Part shown: positions 43,409 to 56,089 of the stretch, in pieces
Layout: the number at the start of each line of letters is the position of its first letter
Position numbering within the stretch: position 1 is the stretch's first letter
Origin: Adiantum capillus-veneris
Taxonomy: Eukaryota > Streptophyta > Polypodiopsida > Polypodiales > Pteridaceae
Direction: 5' to 3'
Assembly (NCBI GenBank): GCA_014529385.2
Contig: CM043971.1
Location: 32,943,209-33,003,208 of the forward strand
DNA: 60,000 nt
Notes under the pieces: model-generated
The model's database searches: none
What the model saw: the letters and a program-made list of their open reading frames with translations, nothing else
Told to the model about the DNA's origin: nothing
Position numbers and translations under genes: made by a program

Positions 43409-46400
43409 ATGGCTGGATCATAGGACACTGCTCTTTACAATATCAAGAAGCTGGATGGACCCAATTTCCCATTGTGGAAGAAGCAGATTTGGCATGTGTT
43501 GGTACAAAAGAAGCAGATAAAACCTATAAAGCTCAAGGGGATAAAACCACAAGATATGGACGAAGATGAATGGACCGAAATGGATGAGTTGGCACTTTCT
43601 ACCATTATGATGACTTTGGCAGAAAGCGTTTACTTCAATGTACCAGACGAGATGTCAGCTTATCAAGCATGGACAAAGCTGAGTGATCTTTATGAGAAGC
43701 AGAGTGCAGCTTCACAGGTATACTGGCTTAAGAAGCTTGTTGACTTGAAGATGAAAGAAGGGACACCTATGTCCAATCATCTGAATGAATTCAACACAAT
43801 CTATAGTCAGTTGTCAGCTCAAGGTGTCAAGTTTGATGAACCTGTTAGAGCTATGTTCCTGTTGATCACATTGCCGGAAAGTTGGGACACTTTTCGCACA
43901 GCTTTGAGTAATTCTGCACCTCCATATGGTTTGAACATAGCAGGTGTAGAAGGAAGTCTGCTTACTGAAGAAACCAATAAAAAGACAATGGACAAAGGCA
44001 AAGGAACAGCCTTAGTTGTCAGGGGAAGGACAAAAGAAAAGTACAAAGGTGGAAAGAGGAATCACTCTCATAGCAAGTCCCGCAGTGCTAAAGGCAAGAG
44101 AGACATAGAATGCTACCATTGTGGCAAGAAGGGTCACATGAAAAGAGACTGCAGAGAATGGAAAGCAGAAAAAGGCAAAGAGAAAGCTGAAGACCATGGT
44201 GAGAAGAACAAGTCCTCAGTGAAGATTCAAGAAATAAATGTAACAAACACTGTTGCAGAGGATAACAGTCTAGTGTCATGAGACATCTACTTCTTGAAGA
44301 ATACAATGGACTCAGCTCTTCTTACAGCATCTGATGGAAATGCACTGAGTGACTGGATTATAGACTCAGGGGCATCACTTCATGTGTCTCCAAACAAGGA
44401 GCGGTTTACCTCTTATGTGACCACTAAAGATCATGTTCGGCTAGGCAATGGGCAGACATGTGAGATCTTAGGTGTTGGAGACGTTCAATTGAAGTTTTAG
44501 AATGGCTCTTCTTTCATGCTGAAGAATGTGAGACATTTTTCCGCAATTACAAAGAGCTTGATCAGCACAGGTTTACTTGATGATGCTGGCTACATCACCA
44601 CTTTTGGACAGAATATGTGGAAGATATCCAAGGGTTCTATGACAGTAGCACATGGAGTAAATTCTGGAGGACTTTACATGATTTATGTATCAAATGTCTC
44701 TAAAAATGTAATCAATGTAACCGAGCAGCCGAACGTTTCTTTGTGGCATAGCCGGTTAGGACATATGTCCAAGAAGGGAATGGAAATCTTGTCTCGTTCT
44801 GGTTATTTGCCTGGCTTGTCATTTAATGATTTTGAATTCTGTGAACATTGTCTGTATGGTAAGCAAACACAGCAGCCACATAAGCATAGAAGCAGTAGAA
44901 GAGATACACAGTTGGCACTTGTTCGTAGTGATTTGTGTGGACCTATGCCTAACCTATCTCTAGGGGGAGCTTCTTACTTTATGACATTTATAGATGATTA
45001 CTCGAGGAAAGTATGGGTTTACTTTCTCAAGCACAAGGATGAAGCGTTTAGTGTTTTCAAAACGTTTGTGACACTTGTGGAGAATCAGAGTGGCAAGAAG
45101 CTTAAATGCTTACGCACTGACAATGGTGGAGAGTATGTTTCAAAGGCCTTTCAGGACTTTTGTGAGTCAAAAGGTATAAAACATGAACTTACTGCTCCTT
45201 ACAATCCTCCTCAAAATGGTGTTGCTGAGAGGATGAATACCATACAAGAGAAGGTCAGAAGTATGTTGTCTAATGCACAACTGCCAAATGGGTTTTGGGC
45301 TGAAGCTGTATCAACAGCTGTTCATCTTATAAATAGATCTCCTAGCAAGGTTTTGCAGAAGGATTCAGTGGCAGAGATGGTATGGTCAGGCAAAATGCCC
45401 TCATACAAGCATCTCAGAGTCTTTGGCTGTGAGGCATATACTCATGTTCCAAAGGAATTTAGGAACAAACTTGAGCCAAAGAGTAGAAAGTGCATCTTTC
45501 TAGGCTATGGTAATTCTGGTGAGATGGGGTACAGACTTTGGGATCCCGAATCCAAAAAGGTTATCCGCAGCAATGATGTTCACTTTAATGAAGCCAAATA
45601 TCATTCTAAACCAGAGAGGGTTGAGGAGATTAGAAGAGTTGTCTTCCAAGAAGATGGACCTGCACGTGCAAGACAAAATGTCAGGGCTCAAGAGGAGCAA
45701 GGACAGGATAGAGTGGAACCACAGGTTGTGGCTGAGCCTGAGCCACCTATTGTGCGTAGATCTAGACGTATCACGCAACCTCCTGATAGGTTTGTTCCAT
45801 CTATGAACTATGTCATGTTGATTGATTGCAATGAGCCTTCATGTTACAAGGAAGCAGTGCAAATGAAGGACTCCGGGAATTGGCAATTGGCCATGCAGTC
45901 AGAGGTGACAGCTCTGCATAAAAACCAGACATGGAAGCTAGTTAAATTACCATAGGGCAAAAAGGCTCTACCTTGTAAATGGGTTTATAGGTATAAGATC
46001 ACCGCTCATGATAGTCAGCCAAAGTACAAAGCAAGGCTTGTTGCCAAGGGCTTTAAGCAAGAACAAGGCATTGACTTTGATGAATTCTTCTCTCCGGTGG
46101 TCAAGATGACTACATTGAGATGCTTTCTTGCATTGGTTGCCATATTAGATTTGGTGTTGCACCAAATGGATGTCAAGACAGCGTTCTTGCATGGTGATTT
46201 AGATGTGGAAATTTACATGCAGAAGCCAGAAGGGTTTGTTGAGAAAGGCAAGGAAGATTTGGTATGCCAGTTGTTAAATAGTCTTTATGGCTTAAAACAA
46301 TCACCGAGGGCATGGTACCATAAGTTCCACAAGTTTATGATTTCTCAAGGCTACAAACGTAGTGAGTTCGATCACTGTCTATATACAAAGAAGGCTAAGG

Positions 46401-47386
46401 ATGGCAGTTGGCTGATCCTTATTTTGTATGTGGATGACATGTTGATTGCTGGCAAGCACTTGGAAGAAATTTCAGCTTTGAAGTCAAAGATGGCAAAATC
46501 ATTTGACATGAAAGACATGGGTGAGGCAAGTCATATGCTTGGTATGCGCATTGAGAGAGATAGATCAAAGAAGTTGATTTGGTTATCTCAAACAGAGTAT
46601 ATTGACAAGGTTTTGCAACGTTTCAATATGGAGAAGGGAAAGGCATTGAGTGTTCCATTTCCACCATATGTGAAACTTAGCAAACAAGATTGTCCTGTGT
46701 CTGAGGAAGAACAGGCTGAAATGGATAAGATTCCATATGCATCTGCAATGGGTAGTTTGATGTATGCAATGATTGCTACTCGCCCAGACATTGCATTTGC
46801 AGTGGGAGTAGTAAGTCGATACATGTCAAACCCAGGCAAGAAACATTGGGAGGCAGTGAAAGGAATATTGAGATACCTGAAAGCTACAAAGAGTATGCGT
46901 ATATGCTATGGGAGTCAGGAGCTAAGTGTAAAGGGTTTTACAGACTCAGATTATGCAGGTGACTTAGACAACCTAAGGTCTCTTTCAGGGTATGTCTTTA
47001 CATTGGCTGGTGGAGCAGTATCATGGCGTTCTAGATTACAAGATTGTGTTACTCGGTCTACTACAGAGGCTGAATATGTTGCAGCATCAGAGGCATGCAA
47101 AGAATCAATTTGGCTTAATCGACTAGTAACAGATTTGGGAATCAAAGAAGAGATGCCTGTGTTATATTGTGATAGTCAAAGTGCTATACAATTGGCTCGC
47201 AATCCAATTTATCACTCAAAGACAAAGCATGTGGATGTGAAGTATCACTTCATCAGGGAAATGATCGAGGATAAGCAACTTCAGCTTGTCAAAGTTCACA
47301 CCACAGAAAATTCTGTTGATCTACTTACAAAAGGACTTCCCTCAGAGAGCTTTGCACATTTTCGCAAGCAGTTAGGTGTAGGGTAG
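43409..47386 (+). pseudogene. Element G Gag-Pol polyprotein, one frame with four stops
   Basis: ATG at 43409, end at TAG 47384-47386; 1326 codons in one frame with no frameshift. Stops are at 43421 (TAG), 44279 (TGA), 44498 (TAG) and 45953 (TAG). Domains in order: Gag core with LDGPNFPLWKKQI; zinc knuckle CYHCGKKGHMKRDC (near 44113); protease WIIDSGASLHVSP with intact DSG (near 44354); pre-integrase zinc site; integrase with VRSDLCGP, RTDNGGEY and NGVAERMN (D-D-E intact); RT with QMDVKTAFLHGDL and YVDDM; RNase H with DSDYAGD and TTEAEYVAAS. Catalytic residues are all present, so the four stops are the visible damage. Confidence 0.95.
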
Positions 47387-47464
47387 TACATCACTTCTCT
47401 ACATCTCTTGTATATTAGCTTGTATAGTAGCTTCTCTCACACTTAAAGTACCACATTGGACTTT

Positions 47465-47475
47465 AAGTGGGAGGT
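47465..47475 (+). promoter_or_regulatory. Polypurine tract of element G
   Basis: aagtgggaggt directly before the 3' LTR, identical to that of element F. Confidence 0.8.
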
Positions 47476-47667
47476 TGTTGGGGTATAAAGCCCAATGTGG
47501 TCGCCCAGGTAAGTGGGCGGGCCGCCAGGTATGTACACATTTTCTTTTGTGAAAACCTAATAGGAACTCACTATGCTCTACACATTACAGTAGAGCGAGT
47601 TCACCATATCGTTATGCTCTTCTTCTCGCACTCTCTCTCGCGTCGCACTTCCGCTCATACTCCTTCA
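47476..47667 (+). repeat. 3' LTR of element G
   Basis: 192 bp, followed by the duplicated CCTCC. Confidence 0.95.
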
Positions 47668-48314
47668 CCTCCTCAATGGAGCTGGGCTCTTACAATAGGG
47701 TGAGTGCCATAAATGCTTCACTCTGCTCATCAACCTCTTCAATAGCTTCATCCGATTCCTCCACAATGGTCACAAGTAGTTTCTTGCTCACCTTTTCCTT
47801 TGATTTTCCCTTCTTTGTGCCCTCAAGCACAAGTTAGACTGAAACCATGTCCCAAGAAAAGAATTGGGTGCCTATGCACCCCATGCCCAAATCTATGAGG
47901 TCATCCTCATCCTCTGTCCTACAGCCCCATTAAGTGAGCTCTTTAATAAACCTCAACAAGCAAAAGCAAAAGTTTTTGTTGGCTGAGTAGAGGTGTTTGA
48001 GGAAACCCACGAGCAACCATGCCATGTTGGATCCCTCAAGCACTATGGCATATTCTTCCATGTGCTACGCCATGTAGTCAGGAAAGCTTTGGAATACCTC
48101 TGTATGGAGGCTAGCAGTGGCTTGCATGTCGATCGTCCCCTTGAACACACTAACTAGCTCATGTGCTTAATCTGCAAGTCCTACCTTTTCCAGTTGTGCA
48201 AGAAGTATGTCACAAGACGTTGCCATGGATTTGTTTGTGAACAAGATGGAAAGAGAGCTTAGAGTAAGAGATTTTTGAATTTGTAAAATGAAGTTTAAAA
48301 ACCTAAAAGGTCAC

Positions 48315-48321
48315 TTATATA
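48315..48321 (-). promoter_or_regulatory. TATA box of gene P2
   Basis: TATATAA on the minus strand in the context gggTATATAAgtg, about 90 bp before the ATG at 48226. The intervening sequence is pyrimidine-rich like a plant leader. 48322-48612 is AT-rich with no gene seen. Confidence 0.45.
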
Positions 48322-48612
48322 CCCAAGGTCACTTTTTTAAAAGCACGTAATCAAATTAAATTTACACTATAGTTTTTAACAAAATCATACGACAAAGCAT
48401 CAAAAGACACCAACGTTGAAGGCATTCACGTTCCAAATCAATGAAATTGCACATTTCAATCAAAATCTTGATGAACAAATTGAAAATGAACAAATATGCT
48501 CAAAGACAAAATTCAAAACACCATATTCATTAATGGGAGCAAAATCCACTTCAATTACAAGCTTTTACAAAAATATATTGCAGAAACGCAATGTTCTCAC
48601 ATAGAAAGCTCT

Positions 48613-49231
48613 TCCCTTTTCTTGAACAAACAGCCTTTTGTTGATTACTAAGAGGTATTTCTTGGGCAAGGTATATTTGAGATTAAGATACTCGCAAAGA
48701 TGGCTGAGGTGCCAGTTGTTATTCACAAAGATGTCGTGCACTTCATTGTCGTGGAGGCAGATTTGCAGGTTTCTCTAGCAGCAACATGAGAGTCTAGTGC
48801 ATCCCATTCTCCCATCATCAACTTTCATCCATTATAGGGAAATACCATTGACAAGCTTTGCTTCACAATATGGTACCTGAACACCACATTCTCAGAAACA
48901 ACAGAGCACTTAATTATGTCTTCCTGGTGGTTGACCACCTTGGTTTTCCATCCAACTGCAAGGAAGCCATTCATCAAACTTCCCCCTTTGCAAGTCCACA
49001 TTGTTGGTGTCCTGTGAACACTTTGCAATCAAAAGATATACACAAACACATGAAGATACGTAAACCATGTTACCGTTGCTTTTGTGGGAACCATAGGTGC
49101 ACTTCATTGTTGCATGCACATCCACCTCGATTCTCCTTTTGGTTACTGCTATCAAGGCACCGTCTGGCTTGGGCCATTCCAGACTCTACAAGGTTTGTGA
49201 TTGAACCGAACAAAGATTACCATACCCATTT
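48613..49231 (-). pseudogene. Gene-like sequence P1, second copy, 3' part
   Basis: Minus-strand continuation of 54943-55339 once element H and one CATTT are removed. It starts with GYG and SLEWPKPDG (matching X), then shifts frame. Readable blocks are KFDEWLPCSWMENQ and, near 48620-48770, LHDNEVHDIFVNNNWHLSHL and LKYTLPKKYLLVINKRL. No family is recognised. Stops in every frame show that it is dead. Confidence 0.45.
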
Positions 49232-49462
49232 TGTAGAGTGCGCAGGTGATGGAGAAGGTAGAAAAGAAGACTACGCACACACACCAACACACATCGAGAC
49301 ACACACACACAATCGTTACCCTACAGCAGCCATTCAACGTGCCTCTTTTCTCTTCTTCTTCTCTTTTAACTATTATCCAAAGTATATTTACAACATAGTA
49401 TAGTCAGTGTCCGGCCGCCCATAGTACAATGGACATATTCTTTAACATCATATTCTTTAACA
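49232..49462 (-). repeat. 3' LTR of element H
   Basis: 231 bp. The first 15 bp of the LTR (TGTTAAAGAATATGA) are duplicated in tandem relative to the 5' LTR. Confidence 0.9.
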
Positions 49463-52400
49463 CTCCCCCTCAAGCTCAGTGTGAGCTTGCATATGATGGA
49501 TTCCCAATGCTTCACGAAAGTAGCAAAACTTCTCCTTTCCAAGAGCTTTTGTGAATATATCCGCAACTTGATCATTTGTCTTTACATACACCAAATCAAT
49601 CTCATTTGCCAAAACTTTTTCTCTAATGAAGTGATAATGTACCTCAATGTGTTTAGTGCGAGCATGGTAGACTGGATTCTTTGCCAACATGATGCCCCTA
49701 ATATTGTCACAATATATAATGACACTGTCAAGATAGTCAAAACCAAAGTCTACCATAAGTACTCTCAACCATGACTCTTCACATGCTGCCAAAGCTGCTC
49801 CACAATATTCAGCTTCTGTACTTGATAATGCTACAGTTGATTGCTTCTTGCTACTCCAACTTATCATACCATTGCCAATGGAAAATGCATAACCACTTGT
49901 AGATCTTCTATCCATAAAATCTCCTGCCCAATCTGCATCTGTGTAACCATAAAGACAAAGCTTCCCATTCTTTTCATATAACATTCCATAACTGACAGTG
50001 GCTTTCACATATCTCATAATCCATCTCACTGCATCAAGATGACTTTTACATGGCTTTTGCATGAATTGACTCACAACACCCACTGCATAACTCAAATCTG
50101 GCCTTGTTATTGTCAAGTAAATAAGGCTTCCAACCATCTTGCGGTACATAGTGACATCCTCAATGTAATGTCCATCATCAAACAACTTCACATTTTGATC
50201 AAGAGGTGTATCAACCGGTTTGCACGCTGTCATTCCATACTTCTCAAGCATATCCAACGCGTATTGTCTTTGTATCATCCAAATTCCTGATAGTGTATTG
50301 ACAATTTCAATTCCCAAGAAATATCTCAACGCACCAAGGTCCTTCATGTTGAATTCTCGCAACAAACTCTTCTTGACATGCAAAATTTGCTCATCATGAC
50401 TTCCAGTGAGAATCAAGTCATCAACATAGATAACGACGACAACGATCTCTCCATCAACATGCTTCAAAAACAATGAGTGATCAGCAGTAGACTGTTTAAA
50501 TCCAATCTTCTTCAAGAATCTGGTTATCTTTTCACACCAAGCTCTAGATTCTTGCTTCAAACCATACAATGCTTTCTTCAACTTACACACATAATATGGA
50601 AACTCTGGGTGTTGATAACCTTCTGGTTGTATCATATAAACTTCTTCTTCCAAGTCACCATTCAAGAATGCATTATCGACATCCATTTGCCATAACTTCC
50701 AACCAAACATACTTGCCATTGCTATCACCAATCTAACTGTTGTCATCTTTGCAACTGGACTAAATGTCTCATCATAATCAAGACCTTTTGTTTGTGCATA
50801 ACCTTTAGCAACAAGCCTCGCTTTGTATCTTTCCACACTACCATCTGACTTGCACTTGACTTTATATACCCATTTTGAACCAATTGCTTTCTTTCCACTT
50901 GGCAAGCGAACCAAATCCCAAGTGTAATTCTTCACAAGAGCATCCATCTCATCATCCATAGCTGACTCCCATTCTGATTTTCCAATTGCCTCTTGAAAAC
51001 ATAGAGGCTCTTTATGTTGCACACGTAAAACCATGTATGCATAATGTGTACGCATGTAACCGTTGTATGTCAATCTATCAACTGGATAACGCACCCTCTC
51101 TGATCTTCTCAACTGTGGTGCACTCTTCTCTTCAACTCTTTCATATGGGGGTACATATTTCTCAATATGCTTACTGTCAGGTGACCTCAAATGTGATAAA
51201 CCATGCTCCTCATCGAAGCTTTCATCTCCAGAACTCTCTTCAACCACTTTCTTCTTGCCTTTCTCGTCTTGCTTCTTATCTCGCAAACGACCACTCCATG
51301 GGTTGACACTTCCTGTGCTCTCCTCTGCCATATGTGGTCCTAAAATAGTTCTTGTTGATGGTCCTGGCTTATCAACAACATGATGCACATTCTCTTTCTC
51401 TTCATACTCATCTTCTATCATCACTGGCTTTGGTTTATACAATGGTTCATGCTCACAAAATCTGACATCTCTACTGACATAAACTTGTCTTGTCGTAGGA
51501 TCATAGCACTTGTAACCTTTCTTTTCAACTGGGTAGCCCAAGAATATACACTTCACTGCCTTTTGCTCCATTTTCTTTCTTGCTTCATTTGGCACATGAA
51601 CATAGCAAACACATCCAAAAACTTTCATGTAGGAAACTGTTGGCTTGATCCCATGAAGTCTCTCATAAGGTGAAATTTCATGAATGGCAGTTGTTGGTGT
51701 TCGATTCATAATGTGTACTGCTGTATGAACTGCTTCAGCCCAATATGTTAATGGCATATTCATCTCATTCATCATGGCTCTTGCAATCTCTACTATGACT
51801 CTATTCTTTCTCTCAGCAACTCCATTTTGTTGTGGTGTGTATCAAGTAATCTGTCTTCTTATGCCTTGTTCACGTAAGTAATCATCAAAACTGTGTGAAA
51901 TGTACTCTCCCCCTCCATCTATACGTAGGCATTTAATTTGACAACCATTCTCTTTCTCAACCATAACTTTGAACTCCAAGAATACCTCAAATGCCTCTGA
52001 CTTTGCCTTTAGAAAGTAAACCCATGTCATTCTGTTGTAATCATCCGTGAATGTGATAAAATATCGACAACCATTTGGCGTAGCATGATCACAAGGTCCC
52101 CAAATATCTGAATGAACAATTTCCAAAGGACTTTGGCTAATTCTCCCCCTCTTTGGAAATGGTAAACGAGATTGCTTTCCAAATTGACAAGCTTCACAAA
52201 CATGATCAAAATTCAATCTGCCAAACTTTGGTAATCCACGTACAATTTGATTTGATTGCATATGCTTTAGTCTTCTAAAATTGACATGACCAGTCCTCTT
52301 ATGCCATAACTCTGCCCAATTATCTTGAGTGGCTGATTTGTTTGCATACATACCACTGTGTAAACATGGATCTCCAGCTTCCAATGAGAACAAGCGACCT

Positions 52401-53821
52401 TTCTTTCTTCCACGTGCCAATATCTTGCCTGGTCTGCCTTTGTGAAACTCCTCTATGAACCAGCCATAACGATTAAAATGGACTTGCAACCCTTGATCTG
52501 TCATTTGTCCAACTGATGCTAAATTCTTTGTGATTGAAGGCACATATAGAACATCTCCCAATGTGTTGTATGTCCCGTCTTTTTCTAGCAATGGAATTGA
52601 ACCAACATGTGTAATCCGATGCATAGTATCATCACCTATAGCGACAAACTCATCCTCTTCTAATTTCTCTTTTCTGTCAAACCATTCACCATGATATGTC
52701 ATATGATTTGTGGCACCACTATCTAAATACCAATCATCTGTATGATGTGGCTCCACCATGCTTCCAACAACATGCTCCATAGGAAATAAATGTCCACTCA
52801 ATCTATTGTCATATATATTTTGATCATGAGGATTGTATCTAGTAAAGTTTCCTCCATGTCTGCCATAACCTCGACCTCTTCCACCACGATCACGATTTTG
52901 ATTTAGCCTTGTGTAACATTCTCTTTCAAAGTGACCATAAATGCCACATCTATTACAATATCCATCTCTTTGAGGATGTACAAATCGTCCACCTCCACGT
53001 CCACGAGTTCGGGCTCTCCCCCTGCCTCCTTGGCTATAATCATTGTAACTTTGACTTTGTTGATTTTGCCATTGACCTCTTCCAGCATTGTTTCCACGAC
53101 CATAGTTTCCTCTTCCACCTCTATTGTTTCCACGACCTCTAGAGTAAAAAACCTGATCTCTGGAATTGTTATTTGATGTAGAAGGACCTGACTTGCCTAA
53201 CTTCACCTCTTCTTGCAAACAAAGGTTTACTAACTCTTCAAAATCAGGCATGTGTCCTCGAACAGATATAGATGTATCCAATGACTTGTATTCCGGTCCC
53301 AAACCATTCAATGTCACTGAAACTAAGTCATCATCTGGAACTTCAACATTAATGCTCGCAAGATCTTCCTGTATTTTCTTTATCTCTGTCACATAATCTG
53401 ATATGGATCTATTTCCTCGCTATACACAATGTAACCTTTGCTTCAAGTGAACTTTTCGTGGTTCTGTATTGGAGCTGTTCATTCTTGCTAGTATCTCCCA
53501 TGCTTCCTTTGGAGATTGAGCCTTCTTCACATGTGGTATAAAGAAGTCACTAATGCATAGTGAAATCCAATGCATCACTTTCCTTGAATTCTCGATCCAC
53601 TTCTTGTAAGCTTCTATTCGTGCTTGCCATGTTTTATGTGCTTCAACATTCTCTCTATTTGGTTCCAAACCAACCTCGGGACACTCTTGTTCACCTGTAA
53701 TGTAATCCCATAAACCTTTGCCCATGATAAAGTTCTCCATCCTGTAAGACCATATGCTGTAGTTCTCTCTGGTCAGCTTCTCTCCAACAATCTGTGTGAC
53801 TTGAGTTGAACTTTCTGCCAT
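49457..53821 (-). pseudogene. Element H Gag-Pol polyprotein, one frame with two stops
   Basis: The likely start is the ATG at 53821 (MAESSTQV); the frame is open upstream to 53899. Stops are only at 53420-53422 (TAG) and 51842-51844 (TGA), in one frame of about 1455 codons. Domains: Gag with RENYSIWSYRMENF; a Gly/Arg-rich stretch; zinc knuckle CNRCGIYGHFEREC; protease DDWYLDSGATNHM (DSG intact); pre-integrase zinc site; integrase with HSDIWGP, RIDGGGEY and NGVAERKN; RT with QMDVDNAFLNGDL and YVDDLIL; RNase H with DADWAGD and SSTEAEYCGAA. The stop codon TAA at 49457 is formed by the first bases of the LTR, so the polypurine tract is translated as part of the last codons. Confidence 0.95.
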
Positions 53822-54711
53822 CTTCACTCTCTCAATTTCTTCCAAAGGGTTTTGACAAAATTTCGGCAGAGTTTCGTTTGTATTTGGACAATATCTCAAG
53901 TGACAATCTCAACCAAAGTGCTCATAAACACTAACAGAAAATCTCTCACTGCCAAGGGAAAATCCACTGACTCACTTTGCCACAGACTGACTCAATACTA
54001 TGCATAAATACTCTAAAACAATGTCCACATGGACGTGTATGCAAATGCAATCCATACGCTGTCCTGTACCACATATCCATACATCCACCTTCTTCCCATA
54101 GTCGTAAACGACATATGAGGTCTTTCGTGGGGCCAATCGGGGTTCGCTCCAGTACCTAATCCACCTTGCCAAGGTACCAAAGCTCCCGAGGCAAGGCTTC
54201 AAAAAAACCTCACTCAACCCTCACAAAGGCTGCAGTTTTCCAAAATACATAAACCGCATATTCATACATAACCACAAAGTACTCAATCTGACAATATAAC
54301 TGCCTCAACTTCTTTCCACAACCTTTCTTACATAGGCGGCTGTCCATAACGGACCCACAACAACCAAACATAATCTTCCATAACACAATATCATGATGCA
54401 AAAGCTCTATGTCTCTCTCCAAAACCTGTGTAAATGCTGAATTCTTCACCTATAACCTGTAAATCTACAGCCGAGTGCAATACTAGACATCTCCTATGCT
54501 TGTGTGAGCTGGCTGTTTGCTGCAGAAAATTACAGATTTTGGCAAATATGAGTATGCCAATGCGTTCAGAATGCCCAAAAACATAAAGATAGACTCCTGG
54601 ATCACTGTATTCTGAGTTCGGGTGAGGGAGTTATGACAAAAAAAACCTCTCTTTTTTGTTGTTTTCCAGAGCTGCAGAAACCTGTGTATTGACTGTAGCT
54701 CCTCAAACTAA

Positions 54712-54723
54712 GCTCTGATACCA
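54712..54723 (-). promoter_or_regulatory. Primer binding site of element H (initiator tRNA-Met)
   Basis: TGGTATCAGAGC on the minus strand, a few bases inside the 5' LTR. The leader from here to the start codon (about 890 bp) has no supported gene. Confidence 0.85.
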
Positions 54724-54726
54724 CTT

Positions 54727-54942
54727 TGTAGAGTGTGCAGGTGATGGAGAAGGTAGAAAATAAGACTACGCACACACACCAACACACATCGAGACACACA
54801 CACACAATCGTTACCCTACAGCAGCCATTCAACGTGCTGCTCTTCTCTTCTTCTTCTCTTTTAACTATTATCCAAAGTATATTTACAACATAGTATAGTC
54901 AGTGTCCGGCCGCCCATAGTACAATGGACATATTCTTTAACA
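54727..54942 (-). repeat. 5' LTR of element H
   Basis: 216 bp, flanked outside by CATTT (54943-54947). Confidence 0.95.
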
Positions 54943-55339
54943 CATTTTGCCTAGGTGTGACATAAGTATGGCTATAAAAAAAATGTCCATGAGGCAAGCT
55001 CAGAGGATAGACAACCAACATAGGCAACTTGCCAAGGTCAGTGTGGATGGCCTCAAAAGTTCTTATGAAGGACTCTATTGGTTCCCACTCTACAAAATCA
55101 AAAGGGAAAACATCTACAAACATGAACAAGCAATGGAATAGAAAATCTAGAAACTTGACAGAGGAGTGAATGATTATTCCCTCCAGTGGTGTGCTCAAGA
55201 AGCCATGTGTCTCCTTGAAACCTTGTGTGCACCTCTTGAGCTTGGCTGCATTGCCACTCGCATCAATCGTTTGAACTCCATCATCACCCAACATCCACGG
55301 CGTCTTGTACATTCCTACATGAAAGAGAGTCAATACCAC
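54943..55339 (-). pseudogene. Gene-like sequence P1, second copy, 5' part
   Basis: An open minus-strand frame from 55339, MVLTLFHVGMYKTPWMLGDD, through a possible intron end (TGTTTGTAG near 55107) into VFPFDFVEWEPIESFIRTFE and HFFYSHTYVTPRQN. The last two blocks match the P1 copy in X (for example IKSLTGTFIALHADI and FFYSHTYVVP). The function is unknown. Element H cuts it after YVTPRQN. Confidence 0.5.
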
Positions 55340-56089
55340 TTCTAGGTCGTTGAGTACCTAATGATTCCATGGAGAATAGTAGCACAACCTATACACAAAC
55401 ACTCAATATTAATCTATGCACATCCATGTTCTCATCTGCATAAAGAGCAAGATTATTGATGATACACAAAGACAGTTGATGCCACTCTAGAAAGCCTAAT
55501 GGAGAAGGAGCAGGAAACCTATTAAAGAAAAAGGGAAAGATCTAGCAAAAGGATATGCTACAGATCTTCATCTTTAGGTAGAGGTGTGTAGTGAGGGAGC
55601 AATGGAGAACTTCAACTTCAGGACAATTCAGCAAGCTTGATGAGGGAAAGTAGGTTCAAACTTTTGTTCATAGTTTTTTGGGAGGGAAAAGTCACATTGA
55701 GGAGAGAGATGCAACTTGCAAGGTGGAGTGAAGAGAAGTGAGAGATGGTTCAGTAGAGAGAGAGGGAGGGAATGATCAGCATGTTTCTGGAGGGACCCTC
55801 TTTTACAAGAGGGGGGGGAGAAACTGGCAACCACTAGAGAAAGAAAGGCTTGGTTTTTACCCCAGCTTTTTAGAGAAAAGTTCAATTTTTTGAATTCATA
55901 AGAGATTTTCTCTTTTTATTGTATAAAGAGTACAAGTTTGACCAATTACTTTTAGGCCATTCGATACCCACCATTTTAGTCCACACGGCATCCACCCATT
56001 TTCAGCTTCCATAATCTCAATTGTAATCCCATGGCAAATAAAGAGGACCCCTTAGACCCCAATACCTTCCTAATGGCTCATTCTCATAG
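55340..56089 (-). other. Region upstream of P1, no gene recognised
   Basis: Minus-strand reading gives pyrimidine-rich, leader-like sequence (55620-55880) similar in style to 37000-37270 of X, with purine runs on the plus strand near 55755-55825. I see no domain. It may hold the promoter and first exon of P1. Confidence 0.35.

Larger units (their letters stand above)
42120..47667 (+). mobile_element. Element G: full-length Ty1/Copia retrotransposon (Tnt1/Tork-like)
   Basis: LTRs at 42120-42311 and 47476-47667 (192 bp each, TGTTGGGGTATAAA...CTCCTTCA) differ at 7 positions by eye. Flanked by the perfect duplication CCTCC (42115-42119, 47668-47672). The order protease, integrase, RT, RNase H is that of Copia. 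It interrupts gene P2 and is among the youngest insertions here. Confidence 0.95.
41900..48226 (-). pseudogene. Gene P2, exon 1, split by Copia element G
   Basis: The ATG at 48226 opens a frame that runs to 47668 and continues at 42114 once element G and one CCTCC are removed, ending at TAA 41900: exactly 258 codons with no frameshift. Five stops interrupt it, all TAA or TAG, consistent with CAA or CAG. It begins MATSCDILLAQLEKVGLAD; the middle is Glu/Asp/Lys-rich and the end has ILTLHVVVVDGRQFLFLDN. I do not recognise the family. A TATA box 90 bp upstream suggests that it was a real gene rather than transposon sequence. Confidence 0.55.
49232..54942 (-). mobile_element. Element H: full-length Ty1/Copia retrotransposon
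   Basis: Minus strand. 5' LTR 54727-54942 (216 bp) and 3' LTR 49232-49462 (231 bp), starting TGTTAAAGAATATG and ending CACTCTACA. Perfect duplication CATTT at 49227-49231 and 54943-54947. By eye the LTRs differ at about five bases plus a 15-bp duplication. It interrupts P1. It is probably the youngest element in the window, with only two stops in Pol. Confidence 0.95.

Noticed and set aside
48858-49403. 181-codon plus-strand frame across the left end of H
   Set aside because: It crosses the target duplication and LTR of H and opposes P1; no domain.
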